The notes under the pieces are model-generated. The model did no database searches and was not told the origin of the DNA. It saw only the letters and a list, made by a program, of their open reading frames with translations. Shown here one piece after another: positions 1 to 4,110 of a stretch of DNA of 5,215 nt. This DNA is from Phycisphaeraceae bacterium (GTDB lineage: Bacteria; Planctomycetota; Phycisphaerae; Phycisphaerales; Phycisphaeraceae). The stretch lies in contig SKPT01000145.1 of assembly GCA_007119405.1 (NCBI GenBank), forward strand, positions 1 to 5,215, given 5' to 3'. Positions within the stretch are counted from its first letter, which is position 1, and the number at the start of each line of letters is the position of its first letter. Both the position numbers and the translations under genes were made by a program.

Positions 1-1089
1 ACACGCGACCTGATGCTGCTCGAGCTCCGGGACGACCCGGAAACGAGCGAGGCCTTTGACGCCCTGATCACCTTCCTGCGCGCCCGGGCGCTGGTCCGGC
101 AGTACCACATGGACCCGCGCTTCATGCACGAGCTGATGGAACGCTTCGGGCCCATCGACTGGCGCCATCCCTCCGCCCACGGGATCTACTGGTCCGCCAA
201 GGGCAGCGAACGCGCCCGGCCCCCGGGCGACTCGCGCCGCCACGAGCTGCTGAACACCCAGCGCCAGGTGGTCCACGGCGTGCAGGAGCTGATGCACTCC
301 GGCCGCGTCAGCTTCGACCCCTTGACCGGGCACCTGGACCTGCTGCCCGAGCCGGCGTTCATCCCCTCATACGAGATCGCCCTGGACCAGGTCGCCGCGC
401 GCGCCGAGGAGCTGGGCTACGACTCCGACGGCGTGCGCCTGAGCTTCGAGATGGGCCTCGAGAACTTCCTGCTCCGCTCGATCATGTACAGCTACCTCTA
501 CGGCGACGTCGAGCAGGCACGCGAGTATTACCAACGCGCCCGCGAACGCTTCGGCGGCCGGCCAGGCGACGACCGCTACACCCAGACACTCGAGGACCTG
601 GTCCTCGAACAGTTGATCGGCAACGTCGACCGCATGCAGATCGCCCGCCAGTTCATCGACGCGATGATCCAGCTCGGCCTGACGCGCGGCCTGGCGCAGG
701 GCCACACCCAGACCTTCAACCGCTACGTCGGACTGGCCGAGCAGATGTACGACCGCTTCCAGGCCGAACGCTACAGCCCCCGGGCCCTCTCCCCGGGCCA
801 GCGCGAGCGGCTGCAACTGCCGCCGACCTTCCAGGCGACGCTCGAAGACACCTACGTCAACTTCATGCAATCGCCCCGCGTGGACCTGTTGCAGCGCATG
901 CGCATCTACCGCAACACGCCCCCGGCCCTGCTGACGCAGGTCTACCCGCGCCTGCACGGCCCCCTGCTCAACCAGGCCCGCCAGGCCGGCTTCGACGCCG
1001 ATCGCATGTTCCCCACGCCCGACGGCATCGACCTGGCCGAGCTCGAGCGCCGCCAGGACGAGGTGTTCGAGACGATCGAGCGGCAGTGA
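1..1089 (+). CDS. Conserved hypothetical helical protein, 5' end cut by window
   Basis: The reading frame is open from the first base and ends at TGA 1087-1089, so the gene probably begins upstream; the first in-frame ATG is at 13. Counting from that ATG, 358 residues are visible. I see no signal peptide, membrane segment or catalytic motif in this part. The sequence is rich in charged and amphipathic helices, such as 'VEQAREYYQRARERFGG', which reads like a TPR-type helical hairpin. A Trp/His-rich element, 'FGPIDWRHPSAHGIYWSA' (about residues 45-62), looks like a conserved signature that I recall from planctomycete hypothetical proteins; this is memory, not a search. Strong G/C third-position bias supports real coding. 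It ends 449 bases before the next gene, and no function can be assigned from sequence. It could be a helical scaffold or an accessory protein of an upstream operon that lies outside the window. Confidence 0.85.
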   Translation, partial: TRDLMLLELRDDPETSEAFDALITFLRARALVRQYHMDPRFMHELMERFGPIDWRHPSAHGIYWSAKGSERARPPGDSRRHELLNTQRQVVHGVQELMHSGRVSFDPLTGHLDLLPEPAFIPSYEIALDQVAARAEELGYDSDGVRLSFEMGLENFLLRSIMYSYLYGDVEQAREYYQRARERFGGRPGDDRYTQTLEDLVLEQLIGNVDRMQIARQFIDAMIQLGLTRGLAQGHTQTFNRYVGLAEQMYDRFQAERYSPRALSPGQRERLQLPPTFQATLEDTYVNFMQSPRVDLLQRMRIYRNTPPALLTQVYPRLHGPLLNQARQAGFDADRMFPTPDGIDLAELERRQDEVFETIERQ

Positions 1090-1194
1090 GCGGCAGCGGA
1101 TTGCCGGTTGCCGATTGGACGCGGTGGCCGGCTCCAGCCGGACTCCGCTCACCCGCAGAGACACTGAAAAAAGGTTCATCCGCAATTTTCGGGA

Positions 1195-1251
1195 CCGCCC
1201 CGAAGGGGCGGAAGGTTGTAGCCACGGGTGAAGCGCAAGTGGAACCCGTGG
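1195..1251 (+). repeat. REP-like unit: GC hairpin, GTAG foot, second hairpin
   Basis: The unit begins with a perfect 7-bp stem CCGCCCC/GGGGCGG around loop GAA (1195-1211). After six bases comes GTAG (1218-1221), immediately followed by an 8-bp stem CCACGGGT (1222-1229) / ACCCGTGG (1244-1251) with a 14-base purine-rich loop containing AAGCGCAAG. A GTAG tetranucleotide at the 5' foot of a hairpin is the hallmark of REP elements mobilised by RAYT (TnpA-REP) transposases; that the same applies here is inference. I recall similar CCACGGGT...ACCCGTGG palindromes scattered in planctomycete intergenic DNA. No transposase is encoded in the window. Confidence 0.65.
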
Positions 1252-1272
1252 TTGTCAGCGGCGTGAACGAAC

Positions 1273-1292
1273 TCCGCCCCGGCAGGGGTGGA
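1273..1292. repeat. GC hairpin module, loop GGCA
   Basis: TCCGCCCC (1273-1280) pairs with GGGGTGGA (1285-1292) around GGCA, with one G-T wobble. The 18 bases at 1274-1291 match 16 of the 18 at 5011-5028 in the other repeat cluster, with the same loop, so this is a dispersed module and not a chance palindrome. Confidence 0.6.
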
Positions 1293-1317
1293 GGCGACGC
1301 AGCCTGGCATGCTGCCT

Positions 1318-1334
1318 CTGCCCCTGCGGGGCAG
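1318..1334. repeat. Perfect 7-bp GC hairpin, loop TGC
   Basis: CTGCCCC (1318-1324) pairs with GGGGCAG (1328-1334). Just before it, GCAGC (1299-1303) and GCTGC (1311-1315) form a weaker stem. Both sit inside the repeat cluster. There is no T run after either stem, so I do not call a terminator. Confidence 0.5.
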
Positions 1335-1356
1335 GACGTTTCATGGGCAGATCATT

Positions 1357-1380
1357 CACGGGTTCCGCTGCGCTCCTACA
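1357..1380 (-). repeat. Inverted, 5'-arm-deleted copy of the GTAG repeat
   Basis: Read on the minus strand this begins TGTAG and then aligns with the 3' half of the unit at 1217-1250 (AGCGC..GGAACCCGTG), with one indel and two substitutions. The CCACGGGT 5' stem arm is missing, so this copy cannot fold alone. Its CTAC foot (1376-1379) faces the GTAG foot at 1218-1221, giving a head-to-head layout like a BIME with about 155 bases between the feet. Confidence 0.55.
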
Positions 1381-1524
1381 GGCCAGCACCCCTCCGCGGT
1401 GGCATCGTCACGGCGGCCCCGGAATTGCCGGATGAACCAGAAACAAAAGAAGCTATAGCCGCTTTACGGTCGGCTTGGCGCGCGCCGTCGGCGCCGGCGG
1501 CTCGTCATGCTGAGTGATTCGGGC

Positions 1525-1530
1525 TAGACT
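1525..1530 (+). promoter_or_regulatory. TAGACT -10-like box, near-leaderless start
   Basis: TAGACT ends eight bases before the ATG at 1539, so a transcript starting 6-8 bases after the box would begin at or next to the start codon. No Shine-Dalgarno sequence is present between box and ATG (GGCCGCCC), and no good -35 element is visible. The same arrangement precedes the channel gene at 2810. The link to leaderless transcription is inference from spacing. Confidence 0.5.
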
Positions 1531-1538
1531 GGCCGCCC

Positions 1539-2057
1539 ATGCGACGCTGCTTTGTCCTGACCATCATCGGCCCCGACCGGCGCGGGCTCGTCGAGTCGCT
1601 CTCGGACGTCATCGCCAGCCACGAGGGCAACTGGCTCGAGTCGCGCATGGCGAGCCTCGCCGGCGAGTTCGCCGGGCTGCTGCTGGTGACCATCCCCGCC
1701 GACCGCGTCGAGGCGTGGTCCGCCGCGATCGACGCCCTCCAGGGCCAGGGCGTCCGCATCGTCGTCGAGCCGGGCGAGCAGACCCCCGCCCCCGAACGCC
1801 TCGTCGGCGTCGAGGTGGTCGGCCACGACCGGCCGGGCATCGTCCGCGAGCTCGCCCGCGCCCTGCGCCAGCGCGACATCAACGTCGAGGAGCTGACCAG
1901 CGAGACCTACAGCGCCCCGATGACAGGCGAGCCGCTGTTCAAGGCCCGCCTCCAGCTCGGCGTGCCCGCCGACGCCGACCTGAACGAGCTGCACGAGGCC
2001 CTCGACGCCCTGGCCGAGCAGCTCTCGCTCGATCTGAGCTACGAGCAGCAGGCCTGA
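1539..2057 (+). CDS. Tandem ACT-domain protein, GcvR-like
   Basis: This 172-residue soluble protein consists of two ACT domains. ACT1 covers about residues 4-75 and opens with 'FVLTIIGPDRRGLVESLSDV'; ACT2 covers about 88-165 and opens with 'LVGVEVVGHDRPGIVRELA'. Both carry the G-x-D-R-x-G-(L/I) turn typical of this family (residues 11-16 and 95-100), where small ligands such as amino acids bind at domain interfaces. Length and domain order fit the glycine cleavage regulator GcvR (about 190 residues in E. coli), which acts by binding the activator GcvA. No gcv genes or gcvA are nearby, so the target is unknown and a general amino-acid-sensing role is equally possible. The start is chosen because ACT1 begins within four residues of it. 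There is no ribosome binding site, and a TAGACT box sits eight bases upstream. The gene stands alone, with spacers of 449 and 219 bases. Confidence 0.88.
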   Translation: MRRCFVLTIIGPDRRGLVESLSDVIASHEGNWLESRMASLAGEFAGLLLVTIPADRVEAWSAAIDALQGQGVRIVVEPGEQTPAPERLVGVEVVGHDRPGIVRELARALRQRDINVEELTSETYSAPMTGEPLFKARLQLGVPADADLNELHEALDALAEQLSLDLSYEQQA

Positions 2058-2114
2058 GACGTGTGAGAAGCCTGCGCGAAGCGTGGCACATGCGATTTCT
2101 CGCGGCGGCAGAAG

Positions 2115-2148
2115 TGGTGTGTTTCGCTTCGCTCCACCCACCCTACAA
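2115..2148 (-). repeat. Solo copy of the GTAGGGTGGGT REP-like repeat
   Basis: It matches 31 of 34 positions with the right arm of the inverted pair at 5089-5122. On the minus strand it reads GTAG followed by GGTGGGT, a core containing GGAGCGAAGCG, then an ACACACC arm. One substitution in the 3' arm breaks a stem pair, which suggests decay. It lies 58 bases after the ACT-protein stop codon, in a non-coding spacer. Confidence 0.75.
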
Positions 2149-2205
2149 CGCAGGTTCAACCCGAGCCCCCAACGGCGTTCGGTTCACCCCGCCACATCTT
2201 CATCT

Positions 2206-2226
2206 TCAGACAAGAAAAGTGTCTGA
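2206..2226. promoter_or_regulatory. 7-7-7 inverted repeat upstream of membrane-protein gene
   Basis: TCAGACA (2206-2212) and TGTCTGA (2220-2226) are perfect complements around the seven-base A-rich spacer AGAAAAG. The right half ends exactly 17 bases before the TAGAAT box at 2244, where a -35 hexamer would sit, although it does not resemble TTGACA. This suits an operator or activator site. As RNA it would be a 7-bp hairpin with no T run. TGTCTGA motifs also recur in some dispersed planctomycete repeats, so a repeat remnant is the alternative. Confidence 0.4.
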
Positions 2227-2243
2227 TCCCTGCTTGGCGTGCC

Positions 2244-2249
2244 TAGAAT
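2244..2249 (+). promoter_or_regulatory. TAGAAT -10-like box
   Basis: TAGAAT differs from TATAAT at one base and is identical to the box before the channel gene. It lies 27 bases before the ATG at 2277, leaving a leader of roughly 20 bases that holds a Shine-Dalgarno sequence. The -35 region is occupied by the inverted repeat at 2206-2226. Confidence 0.45.
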
Positions 2250-2266
2250 CGGGTAGCCGCTTGCCT

Positions 2267-2270
2267 GGAG
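2267..2270 (+). promoter_or_regulatory. GGAG ribosome binding site
   Basis: GGAG is followed by six bases and ATG 2277. This fixes the start there in preference to the in-frame ATG at 2286, nine bases later, whose upstream GGCGGGG is less well placed. Confidence 0.6.
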
Positions 2271-2276
2271 CCTGCC

Positions 2277-2768
2277 ATGGCGGGGATGAACGCGGATCGT
2301 GCCACGAGCATCGCCTTTCTGATGTGGCTGGGCGCCGTGATCGTCTGCTCGCTGGGCTTCGGCGTGACGCTGATCTACCTGCGCGGCCACCCGCCGGGGC
2401 CGGAACCTGTCCCGCTGGGCCAGACGCTGATCCCCGCCGCGGTCGTCGCCGTCGCGCTCGCGGCTGCGGGCGGGTTCACCCATCGCTACCTCTTCCGCCG
2501 CTACTGGAAGGACGGGCTCGTCCAGCCGCACGGCTTCCTGATCGCCTCGGCGGTGCTGTGGGGCTGCCTGACGCCGGCGGTGCTCACGCCGCTGGTCGGG
2601 GCCATGATCGAGCGACGGCTGGCGCCCAACATCCTCGTGTCGACGATCCTGTTGCTGCTGCTGCTGGGGACCTGGCCGTCCGGCCGGGCGATGCGCGTCC
2701 GCCGCGCGCGCGAGGCCGAGGACGACGACGTCGAGCTGCTGCACCTGCCCCCGGACGACGAGCCGTAG
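2277..2768 (+). CDS. Small four-helix integral membrane protein, unknown function
   Basis: This 163-residue protein has four hydrophobic segments: about 11-35, 50-66, 86-111 and 117-134. Its cytoplasmic-looking ends include a basic stretch after helix 4 ('GRAMRVRRAR', 136-145) and then an acidic, Pro-rich tail ('EAEDDD' and 'LPPDDEP'). Basic residues after helix 2 (RYLFRRYWK) and helix 4 suggest that both termini are inside. I recognise no family. The CTG-rich run at 2649-2666 encodes six successive leucines in helix 4. It ends 41 bases before the voltage-gated channel gene on the same strand, so co-transcription and a role beside the channel are possible but not shown. Its own promoter-like box, ribosome site and dyad lie upstream. 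Confidence 0.82.
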   Translation: MAGMNADRATSIAFLMWLGAVIVCSLGFGVTLIYLRGHPPGPEPVPLGQTLIPAAVVAVALAAAGGFTHRYLFRRYWKDGLVQPHGFLIASAVLWGCLTPAVLTPLVGAMIERRLAPNILVSTILLLLLLGTWPSGRAMRVRRAREAEDDDVELLHLPPDDEP

Positions 2769-2788
2769 GGGCGGCGCCGGGCGGCGTG

Positions 2789-2805
2789 GGCGTTTAGAAT
2801 ACGCC
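2789..2805 (+). promoter_or_regulatory. TAGAAT box enclosed in a dyad before the channel gene
   Basis: The -10-like TAGAAT (2795-2800) ends nine bases before ATG 2810, with no Shine-Dalgarno sequence in between. It is framed by GGCGT (2789-2793) and ACGCC (2801-2805), a 5-7-5 dyad centred on the box. A second left arm, GGCGGCGT (2780-2787), pairs even further with ACGCCGCC (2801-2808). On DNA this could be an operator over the -10 element. On a read-through transcript from the gene upstream it would be a hairpin abutting the start codon. Both roles are inference. Confidence 0.45.
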
Positions 2806-2809
2806 GCCT

Positions 2810-3787
2810 ATGCTCGCCCGCCACCTGGGCCAGATCGTCAACAGCCTCGCCTTTCAGCGCCTGATCATCGGGCTGATCCTCCTGGCCGCGGTCGTCGTCG
2901 GCCTGGAGACGTCGCCGCAGATCATGCAGCGCTATGGCGGCGTTCTGCACACGCTCGACTGGCTGATCATCTGGGCCTTCGCCATCGAGGCCCTGATGAA
3001 GATGGGCCAGTACGGCCGACGCCCCTGGCGCTACTTCAACGACCCGTGGAACTGCTTCGACTTCACCATCGTCGTGCTCTGCTTCGTGCCGGCGACCGGA
3101 CAGTTCGCCGCCGTGATGCGCCTCGCCCGCGTGCTGCGCGTCCTGCGCCTGGTCAGCGCGATTCCGCGGCTGCAGATCCTCGTGACCAGCCTGCTGCGCG
3201 GCCTGCCGTCGATGGGCTACGTCGGCCTGCTGCTTCTGCTGCTGTTCTACGTCTATGGCGTGATGGGCGTGTTCCTTTTCCGGGAGAACGACCCGTTCCA
3301 CTTCGCCAGCCTGCCCCGCGCCCTGCTGACGCTGCTGGGCGTGGTGACGCTGGACAACTGGGACGACGTCTTCTACCCGCAGCTCTTCGGCAGCGACGTC
3401 CACCCGGCGCCGGGCGAGCCGCACATGGGCGAGAATCCACAGGCCCAGCCGGTCATCGCCGTGCTCTACTTCGTCTCCTTCGTGCTCGTGGGCACGATCA
3501 TCATGCTGAACCTGGTCATCGGCGTGATCCTCAGCTCGATGCAGGAGGCGCAGACCGAGCGTGACCGCCAGGTGCTCGCCGCCAGCCGGGCCAAAGACGA
3601 CGGCATCACGGCCGACGAGGAGTTGGCCTACCTCGAGCATCAGCTCGACGACCTGAAGCGCCACATTCACGTCGCCCGGGCGCAGCTCGAGCGCGAGCGT
3701 CACGACCGGCTGCGCCTCGCCGCGGAGCAGCAGGACCCGGGTCCGCCGGACGTGGACGATCGAGCCTTCCAGCCGGCGAGGGAGTGA
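2810..3787 (+). CDS. Voltage-gated cation channel, bacterial NaChBac/NavAb type
   Basis: This inner-membrane channel subunit (325 residues; NaChBac has 274) should assemble as a tetramer and pass Na+ and/or Ca2+ on depolarisation. S1 is about 16-33, S2 49-66 with acidic E60, and S3 80-95 with D84 in 'WNCFDF'. S4 is 102-121, with arginines at every third position (R104, R107, R110, R113), the classic voltage sensor. S5 is about 136-158, the pore helix 165-180, and the filter T180-L-D-N-W-D-D186. S6 is about 214-242; its 'LYFVSFVLVGTI' is nearly that of NaChBac, and it keeps the Asn of 'MLNLVIGVI'. Known filters are TLESWAS (NaChBac), TLESWSM (NavAb) and TLDDWSD (engineered Ca2+-selective CavAb), so three Asp residues here hint at Ca2+ permeation. 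A turret of about 20 extra residues follows the filter, and a C-terminal coiled coil has heptads at L272, L275, L279, L282, I286, A289 and L293. ATG 2810 starts just before S1. Confidence 0.93.
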   Translation: MLARHLGQIVNSLAFQRLIIGLILLAAVVVGLETSPQIMQRYGGVLHTLDWLIIWAFAIEALMKMGQYGRRPWRYFNDPWNCFDFTIVVLCFVPATGQFAAVMRLARVLRVLRLVSAIPRLQILVTSLLRGLPSMGYVGLLLLLLFYVYGVMGVFLFRENDPFHFASLPRALLTLLGVVTLDNWDDVFYPQLFGSDVHPAPGEPHMGENPQAQPVIAVLYFVSFVLVGTIIMLNLVIGVILSSMQEAQTERDRQVLAASRAKDDGITADEELAYLEHQLDDLKRHIHVARAQLERERHDRLRLAAEQQDPGPPDVDDRAFQPARE

Positions 3788-3801
3788 AGCTGGAGCTTCA
3801 C
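3784..3801 (+). terminator. Palindrome over the channel stop codon, possible 3' hairpin
   Basis: GTGAAGCT (3784-3791), then GG, then AGCTTCAC (3794-3801) is a perfect 8-bp palindrome. The TGA stop (3785-3787) lies within its left arm. No T run follows (CCGTCACGCC), so it is not a standard intrinsic terminator; an RNA 3'-end stabiliser or chance palindrome is possible. Confidence 0.3.
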
Positions 3802-3897
3802 CGTCACGCCCTTGGTCGCGGTGCCACCGGAAAAGTCCGCAGGCCCGCTCTGCATCGGGGCTTAGATACCGCCACCCGGCCGTTCGGCGGGGGGCGA

Positions 3898-3915
3898 GTG
3901 CCACCGTACTGGCAC
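3898..3915. promoter_or_regulatory. GTGCCA-N6-TGGCAC inverted repeat with A tracts
   Basis: GTGCCA (3898-3903) and TGGCAC (3910-3915) are perfect complements separated by CCGTAC, and AAAAA and AAAAAA runs follow within 14 bases. The 6-6-6 layout suits a dimeric regulator's operator. It is not a + strand terminator because A, not T, follows the stem. Nothing identifies the binding protein. Confidence 0.35.
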
Positions 3916-3980
3916 AAAAATGCAAAAAACGTCTCGAAACTGGCCGGTAAATGTGGGAAAATGGGCAAAGCCAGCCGCAG

Positions 3981-4025
3981 GCCGGGGGCGGCGGGTGATC
4001 CGTGGCCCCCGGCGGAGCCGGGGGC
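3981..4025 (+). promoter_or_regulatory. Three-arm, mutually exclusive hairpins in the leader
   Basis: Arm A (3981-3989) and arm C (4017-4025) are the identical nine-mer GCCGGGGGC. Arm B (4005-4013) is its perfect complement GCCCCCGGC. B can pair with C (9 bp, loop GGA) or with A (9 bp, 15-base loop), but not both. This is the geometry of an attenuator or switch, 86 bases before the start codon. No T run follows and no ligand-binding core is recognisable. The B-C hairpin may instead be another dispersed GC palindrome, with A as a fragment of one. Confidence 0.4.
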
Positions 4026-4046
4026 TGGAAGGCACGGACCGTCCAC

Positions 4047-4072
4047 GCCTGCCGGCATATCTTTTGGCAGGC
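4047..4072 (+). promoter_or_regulatory. 7-bp hairpin in leader of LuxR-type gene
   Basis: GCCTGCC (4047-4053) pairs with GGCAGGC (4066-4072) around a 12-base loop GGCATATCTTTT. It lies 38 bases before the start codon and does not cover the ribosome binding site. It could be a leader RNA structure or a DNA dyad; no partner is known. Confidence 0.35.
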
Positions 4073-4099
4073 ATTGCTCGTGGCTGGGGCTTCTGCCTG

Positions 4100-4104
4100 G
4101 GAGG
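4100..4104 (+). promoter_or_regulatory. GGAGG ribosome binding site
   Basis: A full GGAGG core followed by six bases and ATG 4111 decides the start of the LuxR-type gene against longer in-frame extensions. It contrasts with the genes at 1539 and 2810, which have no such site. Confidence 0.7.
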
Positions 4105-4110
4105 GCCGCC

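Larger units (their letters stand above)
1090..1538. other. 449-base spacer filled with hairpins and repeat units
   Basis: No convincing gene lies here. Open frames across it translate palindromes and lack a ribosome binding site. Near the left end, CCGGCT/AGCCGG (1128-1141) is a short dyad without a following T run, so it is a poor intrinsic terminator. From about 1192 to 1380 the spacer is a chain of hairpins described separately. The part from about 1430 to 1470 is comparatively A/T-rich and holds the palindrome GCTATAGC (1452-1459). A GC-only dyad GCGCC/GGCGC (1482-1494) follows, and a TAGACT promoter-like box stands just before the next gene. Confidence 0.7.
3788..4110. other. 323-base spacer and leader before the LuxR-type gene
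   Basis: An in-frame extension of the downstream gene is open through this stretch from GTG 3784. However, it runs across strong palindromes, has A/T-rich parts unlike the coding sequence, and overlaps the previous stop, so I treat it as non-coding. A TAGATA sequence (3863-3868) is a weak -10 candidate. At 3911-3965 the base composition drops to A-rich (CACAAAAATGCAAAAAAC), contrasting with the rest of the window. Three structured elements follow and are listed separately. A normal ribosome binding site closes the spacer. Confidence 0.65.

Noticed and set aside
1128..1141. Intrinsic terminator after the first gene
   Set aside because: The 6-bp dyad leaves a 2-base loop and has no T run after it.
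1086..1517. Open frame of 143 codons overlapping the first stop codon
   Set aside because: It begins at a GTG overlapping the previous gene, reads through the hairpin cluster, has no protein-like domain and no ribosome binding site.
1029..1541. CRISPR array or attachment site in the repeat cluster
   Set aside because: There is no regular direct repeat with unique spacers, and no integrase, tRNA or target duplication.
2649..2666. CTG-type trinucleotide repeat as a phase-variable tract
   Set aside because: It is short and interrupted (CTGTTGCTG...), in frame, and explained by the leucine-rich fourth membrane helix.
1514..2797. 427-codon open frame on the + strand
   Set aside because: It is an Arg/Ala/Pro-rich out-of-frame reading over the ACT-protein and membrane-protein genes.
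3910..3924. Sigma-54 promoter TGGCAC...TGCA
   Set aside because: Only nine bases separate GG and GC where ten are required, and the -12 element lacks the usual TTGC.
4065..4078. Sigma-54 promoter TGGCA...TTGCT
   Set aside because: GG and GC are only eight bases apart, two short of the required spacing; the bases also belong to the 4047-4072 hairpin.
3784..4110. N-terminal extension of the LuxR-type protein from GTG 3784
   Set aside because: It crosses strong palindromes and an A-rich island, overlaps the channel stop codon, and a GGAGG six bases before ATG 4111 gives a better start.
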